Shown: piece by piece, positions 1-17,677 of the stretch
How positions within the stretch are numbered: position 1 is the first letter of the stretch
Layout: every line of letters starts with the position of its first letter
Assembly (NCBI RefSeq): GCF_933775445.1
Contig: NC_065872.1
Location: 4,712,001-4,776,000 of the forward strand
DNA from: Argentina anserina
Lineage: Eukaryota; Streptophyta; Magnoliopsida; Rosales; Rosaceae
Length of the DNA stretch: 64,000 bases
Direction of reading: 5' to 3'
Made by a program: the position numbers and the translations under genes
Notes under the pieces: generated by a model
What the model was told of the DNA's origin: nothing
The model's input: the letters and a program-made list of their open reading frames with translations, nothing else
The model's database searches: none

Positions 1-1187
1 TCTTCCAGAAGCTTTGGATCTTATATCTCGATTGTTAAACCGCGATCCTGAATTGAGGTAATACTGAGCATTAGTTTCTTCTAATAATTCTAAGCAATAG
101 TTATGCATTATGCAATGGAGATGTCTCCTGTACGACTTTTACCACTGCTTCCATTGAATCTTATGTTGCTTTTTTCAACTGAACTAGCTAGCTTATTATG
201 AGGGTTCAAGTTATTGTAGATATATTAAGTCAGCTACGTGCTGCCCCAGTTTCTTCAGGCATACTTGGTGGCAGGTGGTGTTAGGTTGGATGTCTTGGAA
301 TGTATTGATCTTGAAAGATTAAATGTTGTCACTGCATGATTTGTCTTTTAAAGCAAAGAGTCATTGATGTAAACAGACAACATAGTGGTTTCTAATTTTG
401 ATGGCATCTCTAAATATCTATATGGTTATTTTTTTATTTCGTTAAGGCCAAAGGCTTTGGAGGTGTTGCACCATCCTCTTTTCTGGAGCTCTGAGACAAG
501 AGTCTCATTCCTGCGAGACTATAGTGACAGGGTAGAATTGGAAGATAGATGGTCCAACTCTGATCTTCTGAGAGCCCTAGAGAGTACTGCGCCCAGAGCT
601 TTGGGTGGGAAATGGAATGAGAAGATGGAACCTGCATTCCTCACTAACATTGGCCAATACAGGCGTTATAAGTTTGACACCGTCCGAGACTTATTGCGAG
701 TCATGCGGAACAAATCAAATCACTATAGAGAGCTCCCAAAAGAAATCCAGGTAATCTTCTCCTTTTCCTTCTGAATTTTTCCAACTGAGAGTATGTATAC
801 ATTAATAATTTAGGAATCAGAAATGAAATATCTGTGACTATGTCAACAGTGTCAGTAAAGTAGATTGTTCGCTTGTTTGGAAAAATTCATTTAGAATCAT
901 CACTGCGAAGTGTTTCAGAAGTAACAGTTATCAACTTATCATAGTCTTAAGCATGGCCGCTCTTATGTATATGTCTATGTGCTGGTACGAGTGATATTTA
1001 CTCTTGATTTGTGGTGGCTGTTCAGGAACTCCTAGGACCATTGCCTGAAGGATATGATGCCTACTTTGCAAGCCGGTTCCCAAAACTTCTGATAGAAGTA
1101 TACAAAGTTGCGTGCAAACATTGTAGAGAAGAGGAATGGTTTCAGAAGTATTTCAAAAGTACTGCTAATGAGTCCTCGGGTCTCTAG
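1..1187 (+). CDS. IRE1: IRE1 (3' end only): ER-stress sensor kinase/endoribonuclease
   Basis: This is the last part of an inositol-requiring enzyme 1 gene whose 5' part lies outside the window. IRE1 is an ER-membrane sensor of unfolded proteins; its cytosolic kinase-RNase splices bZIP60 mRNA in plants. Three exons are visible: 1-57 (end of the kinase domain, LISRLLNRDPELR), 447-750 and 1026-1187 (stop TAG 1185-1187), joined in frame across GT-AG introns. Exon 447-750 encodes the KEN ribonuclease domain, with the family signatures HPLFW, LRDYSDRVE, NIGQYRRYKFD and DLLRVMRNKSNHYREL. The last exon reads LLGPLPEGYDAYFASRFPKL, the usual end of the RNase fold, and finishes shortly after. An AATAAA lies at about 1205. 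The identification is firm; IRE1a versus IRE1b cannot be settled from this piece. Confidence 0.95.
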
Positions 1188-1694
1188 TCACCAAGTTATG
1201 CTGAAATAAAACACTTGCTTTGTGTAGGGTTGGCGTAGTTTGTATGTGTAGATGCCTGTAAATATATATAATGATGTATAAAATTAACCGATGATCTTTA
1301 TAAATGGTTTCATCATCAAATCACTATCATGTTTTCATTTGCCAACAGTGTGATAAATTTTCGGAAAAGAGTGAAAAAAAGTTGTTTGATTCGTGTTTGG
1401 TTGATTGAGGGCTAAAGAAAGTGATTTTGTCAATTGTAGAAACAGAGGCCTTTCGGTAGTTGGGACATGTTATAAGAGAAGTTGAGGTCCTTGAGGATGA
1501 TAGGGTTATAGAGGACTCTGCAGAATGTTTTGGCTTGTTGGCCCTGTAAAAAGCGCATTCATCATGTCAATTGCATTTTTCTGTGCCTGGGGAGATATCA
1601 CTTTGCTCGTCCCCGGTAAGTTAGGGCGTTGTTAACTAGCTCAGCTGGGGTGATCCCTGGCGTGTGACTCAAGAAATTACTGAATGAGGTGAAC
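1188..1694. other. IRE1 3' UTR and spacer
   Basis: This holds the probable IRE1 3' UTR with an AATAAA near 1205 and then spacer DNA. I recognise no gene. Short minus-strand frames here show no family signature. Confidence 0.5.
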
Positions 1695-1990
1695 TGTGTC
1701 GGTAAAGCAAAATTCAAATATTCAATTTTGTTATTTTTGAAAATTGTTTCGAAGATACCTGTTATCATAGTCGTGAACAAACTGAGCTCCTAGGACAAGT
1801 GCCCGGTGGATATGATGGCTACTTTCAGTACTTCGCAAGTCAATCAGCTCCCAGAAAATTCTGATTCAGGCGGGCAAGGATGTGTGCTTGCAGGTTCAGA
1901 TATGCCTGTAAGTAATTCATATCCCAAGAATCTTTCTGTATGCTTTCATCAAATCACTAGCATGCATGATTCATTCAGGTGGTGATACAG
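1695..1990 (+). pseudogene. Decayed tandem copy of the IRE1 last exon
   Basis: About 600 bp after the IRE1 stop the sequence resembles the last IRE1 exon again. Bases 1781-1870 read like ELLGQVPGGYDGYF and then break down by insertion and stop codons. The similarity appears to extend into the preceding intron (TGTCGGTAAAG, then GTTATCATAGTC) and into the 3' flank (ATGCCTGTAAGTAAT, CATCAAATCACTAGCATG), where the intact gene has close matches in the same order. That points to duplication of genomic DNA rather than retroposition of an mRNA. No open frame remains. The copy differs enough to be old or to come from a second IRE1 paralogue. Confidence 0.7.
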
Positions 1991-2311
1991 TCATTTTAGG
2001 GTGCGCTCTTTCAAGTTGATGTCTGGATACTAGTTAAACCTGTTAATTGATCATATCCTGAGTCCATCTGGGAGGGGACGGAGATCCCCTGGCAGTTAAT
2101 ATAATATAAAACACATTAGTAATACCAGTGATTAGCAAAGTTTGTACAAATAGGTAAGTGACACTCATGCCATTTTGCAGACCAAAGCATTCCCCTAAAA
2201 GAATAATGCAGCATCAATACAATGACATGAGCTGTGTATACATATGCATCTAAGATAACTCATCCGTAGAAGACCTATGAAGTTACAGATGGAAATTTGG
2301 GATCGTCCTGA

Positions 2312-5811
<3,500 letters not shown>

Positions 5812-6976
5812 GAACCCTTAACTTTCACCAACCCAGCTTCCCAGGAAGTGATAGACTCAACTGAGCTTCAAATCCAAGCACTGCCATAGTTAATAAACAA
5901 CCAAAAATAAGCAAGCAACTTCAAATTTTCACCCATGTGATAAAAACCAAGGACTTAAAAGAGTTTCAATCTAACATAAACTCAACAACAAGTAGAGAAA
6001 AACAGGGTTTATAAGAAATGATAATCCCCAATCATGAAACACAAAGAAAGCAAACCGTGATTGGATGGTGAACTCAGATGAGCCAGGTGAAGAAGACAAA
6101 ACATAATCAATATTATAAGGAAATAGCAACCAATGAGAAAAGAATCAAAAGATATTTCTTTGGGGAAAATGAAGAGGTTTAACAGTAAAAGAGAATCACA
6201 AGATGGGCAAAACGCTACTGATTGAACAGGAAAAGTTGTGAGAAGCTGGATACCAGATGAAGATACAACTAGCAACCTGGGACTTGAACACAAAACCCAG
6301 TTGGAGAGAACTCATTCCCCACAAACTAAAGCCAACTAGAATCAGTAATAGGCAAGCTGGTCTCCTAAAGAGGATGAAAATAAACCAAAGTCAAAAGTTT
6401 AAAGAATTCAAAAAGCAACAAGCTATAATTTAGAAGCATCCACTAAAGAGTTCATGGTTATAGGCTAAAGCATTAAAATGCCAGACTTTCACACACCTGA
6501 ACAATAATGCTACAAAGTAAGGGAATTGGTCAAGCATGATGAAGATGAAAGATTCTTGATAATACTTTAAGTGCCATGATTATAATGTGTGCTGGGAAAT
6601 TAATGTGATAAATAGTTAAATACCCAGAGAGACTGAAAGAGACTCTTGGCTCTGAGAAAATCTGATGATAGAATTTGAATTTGTTTCATGAGATGAAGCT
6701 GAGCACTAGGAGGATGTACCCACGTTGAGAGGTCTAGACTTCTCTGATCACCATATGGATGATATGATCATGATTGTTACAGCGACATTTTAAGTAACAA
6801 AATCCAACGATATGACGGATCAGAGCAAAATGACCGGGTATTTTATAATTCTATAAGAGTTGAACTACATCTAGAATTCTTTGTTTTTATATTTGTTTAC
6901 GTTTTTGTTGTTACATCAACACGCCTTGGTTAAACTATTATTTCTTAACCAGGATGAATGAGTAAATAGTTAAGCC
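5812..6976. other. GLR leader and promoter region
   Basis: This is presumed 5' UTR and promoter of the minus-strand GLR gene. No convincing TATA box or coding region was seen. A 94-codon minus frame at 6009-6293 has no recognisable domain and is taken as chance. Confidence 0.4.
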
Positions 6977-7657
6977 TAGGGCTGTGCATTTGGATCGGGT
7001 CCAAATAAAACCTATCCGATCCGAGCCAAATAAGGCGGATCGGGTTGGGTTCTTTTTTTTAATAAATGTTTTTTTAATTTCGGACCCGAATTGATTAATA
7101 AAATTTGGGTATGGGTCGGATCCTATTATGAAAAATTATAGGAACCGATTACTGTTAGATATATACTAGAATGATATAAACCGTTAGATTATTAGGATAA
7201 TTTTTGTGATGGGCTATTTAGAATCAAACCTGCTATTCCACTTTCACAAATCTCTTAGTACCTTTTGATTTCGTGCGAGGGGCTTTAATTGAAATAACTA
7301 AGAATTTAATTGGGGATTTTATCATTTGTTTTTACTTTTAAAATTGAATGTTGGTTTAGTTGTCTAAGACTTTATATATTTTTATTGTGGGATAGTTGTA
7401 ATTTGGTTGATTTCTCTTACTTATTAATAGATTTATATAATTATATATTGCACTAAAGACTTAAATGTATTACTGAGATTACAAGATTACACATTCATTT
7501 TGAAACCGAATAGAACCGAGAACCGAATTGATTCATTTCGGATCCGGATCCGCTCGGGTCATATCTTGAAAAAATACAAAACCCGAACCGAATAATTAAC
7601 ATGGGTTGAATCTCGAGTCCGACTAAAATAATTAATTAAGACCCGAACATAGCCCTA
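6977..7657. mobile_element. Non-autonomous hAT-type element (MITE), 681 bp, 8-bp target duplication
   Basis: The element begins TAGGGCTGTGCAT and ends ATAGCCCTA, giving short terminal inverted repeats (TAGGGCT). It is flanked by a perfect 8-bp direct repeat, GTTAAGCC, at 6969-6976 and 7658-7665. An 8-bp duplication with TAGGG-type ends is the hallmark of the hAT superfamily. The interior has no open frame and carries subterminal runs built on GGATCGGGT and ACCCGAACCGA, in opposite orientations near the two ends. It therefore depends on a transposase from elsewhere. The intact ends and perfect duplication suggest it is not very old. Confidence 0.88.
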
Positions 7658-7845
7658 GTTAAGCCGTTTCGTTTCCATGTTACTGCGTTTTTGTTCATAT
7701 TTAGAGAGAAACAAATTTTGATGTTGATTCCTTGGCTAGTTCATGTCGTTTATTTAGATATATGGCCCAGTTTGGCCCTGAGGTTTTTTAGAGTTTGTGG
7801 ACTTAAATAGTGTTTCGTGAACAAAATTTTTACTGGTTTTAATTA

Positions 7846-9171
7846 GGATTAAATATTTATGACACCTTATACTTTAGGTGTAAAAACAGTTTTGTCATTC
7901 TACTTTCAAATTTAATCTGTATACCCTTCAACTCTTATTTTTTAACAGTTTTGTCCATTCCGTTAGTTAACCGTCAACAAATTCCGTTAAGTCGTTAAAA
8001 TGTCTAGAATACCCCTAATTCAAATCAGATTTTTTTCTTTATTTTCTTCAGCCTTTTTTATTTTCTCTTTTGGTTTTTATTTTTATTTTTCTTGTTTTTA
8101 AAATTAATTCATCATATGTGCTATCAAATATATATAATTGTAATCAACACAAATTATCAAATTAATTATAAACAAGATAAGTATCTTATAATCAATTGGA
8201 TAATGCCTAAAATGACCTGTAAGTGCCAATACTCAAATCCAGTTAGAAATTTCTTTTATATTATGATGCTCTACAAATATATTTTGATTATTTTCTACAA
8301 TGCTAAGACAAGAAAGACTTTCTACTGTCATAACCATACTTTGATGCAAAAATAGTTTCAAATTATTTATTTCCAACTTGATGTTGAGCAATTGTCATTA
8401 ATTCTCCTCTTAATGCACAAGTAAATTAACAAAATTTCTAACAATGGGCTTGGGTGCTCTGACCAAATGAAGAAAAAAGGTTAAAAAGTAATGCTTGGAA
8501 CTAAACCTTTTGTCGTACAACAGAGATTAGATTATAATTGAAAACATTGTGCAATTACTAGTAATAAAGTTTTCAAGCAATGCATTCATTATCATTCGCT
8601 CTAAGTTTGAGTTTTGAAGCACATCTACGTAAGGAGAGCCATTCCATTTTACTTGTTTTACATCTGCTCCAAGTTCTCGCAAGCGTTCAGCAAAATTACA
8701 GATAACTTGATAGGGAGTAAGATCGTCATTCTCTGAGCATAGAATAAGATAAGGGGCCTTCATACCCTGATAAGAAAGATATGTGATAAATAATAATGTA
8801 ATTATAAAGCTTAGACAACAACAGTACAAGATACTTATCTTGTTTACAATTAATTTGATAATTTGTGTTTATTACAATTATATATATTTGATAGCACATA
8901 TGATGAATTAATTTTAAAAACAAGAAAAATAAAAACAAAAACCAAAAGAGAAAATAAAAAAGGCATAAGAAAAGAAAAGAAAAAAATATGATTTGAATTA
9001 GGGGTATTCAAGACATTTTAACGGTTTAACTGAATTTTTTGATGGTCAACTAACGAAAATGAACAAAACTGTTAAAAATTAAGAGTTGAAGGATATACAG
9101 ATTAAATTTGAAAGTAGAAGGACAAAACTGTTTTTACATCTAAAGTATAAGGTGTCACAAATATTTAATCA
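7846..9171. mobile_element. Mutator-like element with about 340-bp terminal inverted repeats carrying a host gene fragment (Pack-MULE type)
   Basis: The two arms, 7846-8187 and 8828-9171, are inverted copies with few mismatches. They start GGATTAAATATTT and end AAATATTTAATCA. The flanks are TTTTAATTA (7837-7845) and TTCTAATTA (9172-9180), a 9-bp target duplication with one mismatch, as expected for the Mutator superfamily. No transposase is present. The interior (8188-8827) holds a minus-strand piece of a DUF829/TMEM53-family gene. Long inverted repeats, a 9-bp duplication and captured host exon together define a Pack-MULE. The arms can pair into a stem of about 340 bp. Confidence 0.85.
8527..8766 (-). 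pseudogene. Captured fragment of a DUF829 (TMEM53-like) gene
   Basis: Read on the minus strand from 8766, the frame gives GMKAPYLILCSENDDLTPYQ followed by VICNFAERLRELGADVKQVK and WNGSP. This matches the alpha/beta-hydrolase-like DUF829 family of plants. After about 45 residues it diverges from the family and ends at a stop. Just upstream is an intact-looking splice acceptor (TTTCTTATCAG), so the donor was genomic DNA with its intron, not mRNA. A possible further captured exon (GELMTIAQHQVGNK) is seen near 8365-8415 on the same strand but is not certain. No complete hydrolase can be made from this. Confidence 0.75.
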
Positions 9172-11960
9172 TTCTAATTAAATCTTACACTTTTCCAATA
9201 CATAATTTAGAAGCTATGTTTTTTGTGTTTCTAATTATAGAAGCTGAGATTATTTATACTTTTTACCTTATTACCCTCATGAAGCCAAATACTATTTAAT
9301 TTCATGTCTTTTTTTGTCTTTATCTAAACTCATTTATATACAAATATTCATCAAACAATTCAACACTGATTATTTTTATAGTACAACTGTAGCTGATTAT
9401 TCTCATAACACAGATGAATCTGATTATAAAAAACTCATATCGGAGCCAAACTCGCTCTATAGTCAGTCACTAAAGCTCACTTTCTTGTGATTCTCATGCG
9501 CTTTTCAATCTACCAAAACTAGGTTATTTTAGGTTGTTTTCATGGTTATGACTTATGAGTAGTAACTTTTGTTCACTCCATCGGAAAAATAAGTTGCATG
9601 CTAGGCTCAAACTTAATTTGAATCGTCACGGGTGAGGGTTCCTGGTTGTGACGATCCCTTTGAGATTTATGTGAATGTGTCTCGATGTAGAAGAGCTTAT
9701 ATCACCTATCTTTATTAGTTAATTAGTTAAGAAAGAAACAAGCCGGATATATTGCAACTCAAATTTTGCTTCTTTCATTTATGAACCAAGTTGGACCGAG
9801 CTGAACCGAATCAAATCGAACTTGCTACAATCACCTGCTATTTACAAGCCTAGTATTTATGTTCTAGACTTCTAGATATCGACATGGGTGTCGGGCACGG
9901 GGACAAGAAGGGAGCAGTGGTCCAGTCCAATACACACGGCGCCAGTTGCCAGCTTTGATTGAAAATCTCTAAAGTGAAATTAATACGAATGTGCTGTCTA
10001 TTCCGATTCCGTTTTCACTTCATTCTAAGCTCATGACGCAATAGGACCACTCTGAGATTGCACAAGTATATAGGTGTCTGTGGTCATTGCACCGAGGTTA
10101 TATATGGTCCATAATGGCACGTTTTGAGTTAGCTCCAATCAGCTATTTGTTTCAAAAAATGGATACAACGTACTTGGTAGAGAAGCACTATAACCATGTC
10201 ATATGTGTAGGGTGTTACAGTGAAATGAGTTACATGTGCGTGTTTAGTCACTTTCGAGTCGTGTGAAATGGACTGCTTGGTACCACTGAGGGCACTAGGA
10301 TCTCTCTCTGGATGTAAGGCTCGACGATATTGATGACATGATATGAATCACTTAGAAAAAGACCAATATCAAAGTAAAAATCACCAAACTAAACACATGG
10401 ATTGAAGGCGAAAATGTTTTCTCTAGGAGCCGCATCGTCATTGGCATTCGAAAACAACATCGTCCTTGCTAGTGTTGGCGGGCAAATTCAATCCATGGGC
10501 AAAGAACTCACTATTTTTTTTTCAAATACATTTTAAATAAAATTCTGCAAACCGTCCGTCGCACAGGTATGAGACTAGTCACTTTAATGCCTTGCTTAGT
10601 TACAAACCCACGCTACTAGGTTCGGCATCAAAGAACTCACTATTTTAATAAACGACAAGCATGACTCATAAGTTCATTATTTTGAATTACACTATTTTGT
10701 TGATACAGACATGCCATGACATGTATACCTATAAATGAATACATTGTGAATACGTATATGGATAGGTCAAGTATATGATTTGGATCAAGGAATAAAACAA
10801 TTCGGCGAGAATGTAAATATCGAGGATCCGAAAATTAGAAATTCGGGAAAATTTCAATTTAAAAAATAGTCTAGTAAATTGATGAAAATTTATATAAAAA
10901 CATGAAATTTTTAATGAAACTTTGAGAAATGTTTATTTGATCAATTATCTACTATATCTCATAAGAAATTATTATATAACTATTAGTTTATAGTGAGTTA
11001 TAGTAAGTTGAGATGAAATAATCGTCAAACATTATTAAAAATCTGCTTAAAAAAAAAATATATATATATATATACCCAAAGGGATGCTATCTCATAACGC
11101 TTTATTTACATATGATACATTAAACATAAAATTACATGAGTGATTTAGAACCACATAAAAAATATATGCGGTACAAAATTTTCATTATCTTCATAATGTC
11201 GTTAAGTAAAATCATGAGTTTATTGTAAAGAATAGTAATTAAATGATACATCCCCTTTCTAATTTTGCATATACTAACTTATATGCCAACTATATGGGTC
11301 ATGGGTGATTAACTATGAGTTGTGGTACTGGTAGTTCCCGTTCGGATCAAATATTTCTCGATTTTGACCATAATTATAGCTTTGTGAAGATTGTGCATCA
11401 TATTCTGTCCATATGTTTTTACTTGATTGCATTTCGTTAGAGAATAAATATGGTGGATAATGCATGTTGTGTTTTCCCCATAAGGGTAAGGTCTATCATT
11501 GCTTCATTCTAAACCAAAGGGGTTCAATTTCCCTCAACAACTAGTTCAGTTTTATTTCAATTTAGGTTAATGTTGAGACATGAAATGTAATACATAATAA
11601 AAAAAGTCATATATAACAATAAGTTAGTGTAGTAGAGTTGACTATAACTTTGTGCTTACAAAAAGATGAATCATAAGTTTGATTCCTAACTAGTGATTTT
11701 TTATTTTATTTAAAATTAGCTTGATACATAGCGATATTATGAAAATATCGGGAAATTTCGAAATTTTCCAGATATATCGGGAAATATCGAAAATTTTCAT
11801 ATAAAAATGTTTAATATGTAACGAATATATTCATATGTAAAAAATAAAAACTTTCGTGAAAATATATTGAGGAAATTATAGATATTTTAGTCATTGATTT
11901 CGATACGAAATTGTTGTAAATGACTTAGATAAAGAGGGGTAAAAGAGACATAACAAGACA
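9172..11960. other. AT-rich intergenic region with TATCG-type repeat and (TA)n
   Basis: No gene was found in 2.8 kb. A (TA)n tract lies at about 11049-11074. Stretches rich in ATATCGGGAAATTTCG and similar words occur near 10815-10860 and 11740-11900; the same style of repeat recurs near 27430-27555 and 29195-29330. Confidence 0.5.
11049..11074. repeat. A-run followed by (TA)n
   Basis: A short A tract followed by about nine TA units in intergenic DNA. Confidence 0.8.
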
Positions 11961-12423
11961 AACCAAGAAACACAAAACACAAAACCAGTGTCGTCTGGGC
12001 TGGTTGTTTTCATTGCTTTCTTCTCCCCAAACGCAAGAGGACATCATCGTCGTCTTCGAGTTGAGCTACGTCTTCTCTCTTAGACCAGGTTTCGGTTTTC
12101 TCTTATCTCCAATTTCGTTTTTTACTGCTTGATATTCACTTTTCGGCTATGTTTTGCTCTAATTGCTTGCTGCATTGCTTTGTTTCTGAAAGGTCAATGA
12201 TCAATTGGGTTATTTTCGTTGGGTTTTGTTGGAGTTGAAGTTGAATTGAGGAACATGTTATATATAATTCTGGGTTCTTTGTTTTCGTTTGATACATGTT
12301 TTGTCTGTTTTAGTTTCAATATCGAGTTGTTTGTTTTAGTTGTTGAATTATTGTTTCCCGTTGACAGAGTTGTTTGAAAGTTCAGTTTATGGATTACTTG
12401 GTTTTTCATAGGTTTCAGGAAAT

Positions 12424-13377
12424 ATGAGTGGTGAAGAAGCACCTCTCGTTTGTGTTAGTAGTGGAGTTGTTGATCCTACATATGAGTTTATCGATGACAA
12501 AGCACCATTGTGGAAGTTTGTAAAGAAGATTCAGAAACAGGGGAATGGAGGAAATTGCAAGTGGCAGTGTAATTTCTGCAATTTGTTCTACAACGGCTCT
12601 TATACTCGAGTGCGTTGTCATCTGTTGAAAGAAGGAACATCGGGGGTTGCAAGTTGCACCGGGGTCACTCCTGATGTTTATAATGAAATGTTAGAGTTAG
12701 TGAAAGAATGCAAGGAGAGATTGTTAAAGGGAGCTCCTAGACAAGTATTGAACGCAACTCCGAAACAAGTTCATTTTCCATCCACAAAAATTCAAAGGAG
12801 TTCCACCAGTAGCAGCCACGAAGTAAGTTTACCTGATCCCGCTGACTGTACTCAAGAGTCGCTGAAGAAGTTAACCGAAGAGAATGAAAAGCTCATAAGG
12901 AAAAATTATAGATATTTGGAGTTGTGGGACAAAGCTTGTGAGGAAAACCATGAAGTACTGAACAAGAACAAGTTGTTGGAGAATGAAAAAAAGGACTTGG
13001 AGGAAGTTGTTTTGCAGCAGAGAGAAATGATACTTAATCTGCAAACTGAAGTTAGCAAACTTGAAAGACAGTTGTTGGAAAAGGAAATGTTTGATTCTCA
13101 GCATGATACACTGATAGATAATATAGAATACAATAATAGTGATGGTGAGGAGGGGAAAGAAGAGAGTGGAGGAGAGGACGGTGAGGATGCTGAGACGGGG
13201 AAGCATATGGCAGGAAGAAAAGCTAAACAAGGTGGGGCCTCAGAGAAAGAGAATGTGAGAAAACAAGCAACGAGAAGCAAACGGGTAAAAAGTTCTGCTG
13301 TTGATGGAGATGAAGACCTTGAAGAGCAACCAGCTAAAAGGACGAGGAAAGGGAAGAAGCAATCTGTAAAGAGTTAA
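12424..13377 (+). CDS. BED-type zinc finger, coiled-coil nuclear protein (function unknown)
   Basis: This is a single-exon frame of 317 residues starting at a good ATG. Residues 28-80 look like a BED finger of the kind found at the N-terminus of plant hAT transposases: PLWKFV, then C49-x2-C52, H66 and C78, followed by VTPDVYNEMLELVKECKERL. There is no transposase catalytic or hAT dimerisation region behind it. Instead, about 145-228 form a strong heptad coiled coil (ENEKLI, ENEKKDLEEVVLQQREMILN), about 238-260 are acidic, and the C-terminal 55 residues are Lys/Arg-rich with several nuclear-localisation-like clusters (KRTRKGKKQ). A DNA-binding or chromatin role is inferred from this layout. 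A 5' UTR intron probably runs from about 12087 to an acceptor at 12412 (TTTTTCATAG). It may be a domesticated transposase N-terminus. Confidence 0.75.
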   Translation: MSGEEAPLVCVSSGVVDPTYEFIDDKAPLWKFVKKIQKQGNGGNCKWQCNFCNLFYNGSYTRVRCHLLKEGTSGVASCTGVTPDVYNEMLELVKECKERLLKGAPRQVLNATPKQVHFPSTKIQRSSTSSSHEVSLPDPADCTQESLKKLTEENEKLIRKNYRYLELWDKACEENHEVLNKNKLLENEKKDLEEVVLQQREMILNLQTEVSKLERQLLEKEMFDSQHDTLIDNIEYNNSDGEEGKEESGGEDGEDAETGKHMAGRKAKQGGASEKENVRKQATRSKRVKSSAVDGDEDLEEQPAKRTRKGKKQSVKS

Positions 13378-14388
13378 TAGAGGAGATTGGGATCTTGAGA
13401 CTTGAATGATTTTGCTGCCTTGGAAAATTTTGATGCTGAAGAGTGTTTTAACTTTTGAGACATAAACATGAATCCAAGTACTGCAGTTCTGTTTATGGCT
13501 TTGAGACGGAAATTTAGTTATAGAGATGTGGATGGTAAAAATAAAGTAGGAAACATGTGTATAGAAAGTGCTTGAGTTGTTATGAAGGGCTTGCTCTTGC
13601 CTCCATTTTTAATGGACACCTTTTAAGAGGGCCAAGGGGAAGAAGAGTTGAAAGATTTGAATTCGGGGACTAGTTCTTTGGTTCTGGGGTCTTTTGATGA
13701 GTTGTGTAAGGCTCGAAAGTGGTTCTTCATCCTCTGTGGCAAGGATAGAATTTGATTATGGGTGATGTGCTGTGGTCGATCCATAGATGAAGCCAACTTT
13801 GCTCCGAATAAAGAGAAAGGCATTTGGTCTGAGTTGGGAACCTCATAACACTGCACTAAGGACTTCAGTAAGAAATTTGCGCTCGAGGTAATATCAAAGT
13901 TTAAAGTTTAGTCTGCTTTGTAGTGTTTCTCAGAAGCAAATAGACAATGATAAATTGACTCAGTATTATGTTTATCGAATTACTTTTTGTTTTTTGGTTA
14001 CATTTTTTATGGAAATATATATAATAACTATGTTAAATGAGCTTGAGCAACACGTAGAACATATTTAGCTCACCGAGCTCAATCCTAATTTGAGTTGTCT
14101 GGTGAAAGTTAGAGCTGAGCATGCTAGAACTCAAACTTAGCTTGTTTCATTTGCTAATCAAGCTGGACTGAGCTGAATAGAACCTACCATAGATTGAGAT
14201 TCCAAGTAGATAACAATATCAGTAAAATAGTTCAGAATTACACATCTGATTTCATCTGCACAGAAGTCCAACTATGTATTGTGAATTTGTGATCACCCAA
14301 GTCTTTGATTAAAGTTGCTTGAAATTTAAGGTATGCATGTTCAGGCTTTACTGCTAGGCAGTATAGAATTGCAAGCTAGCCGAAAAGA
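13378..14388. other. Spacer between the BED gene and the GLR pseudogene
   Basis: The first few hundred bases are probably 3' UTR of the BED-finger gene. Nothing else is recognised; a 77-codon minus frame at 13623-13856 has no known signature. Confidence 0.4.

Positions 14389-17677
<3,289 letters not shown>

Noticed and set aside
1598..1780. Minus-strand 60-codon frame beside the IRE1 remnant
   Set aside because: It overlaps the duplicated IRE1 intron segment and does not match a family I know.
8092..8355. Plus-strand frame of 87 codons, similar to a minus-strand frame at 8726-8938
   Set aside because: Both are readings of the same inverted arm of the Mutator-like element, not genes.
12871..13230. 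Minus-strand frame of 119 codons
   Set aside because: It is antisense to the coiled-coil part of the BED-finger gene and is a product of its Lys/Glu codons.
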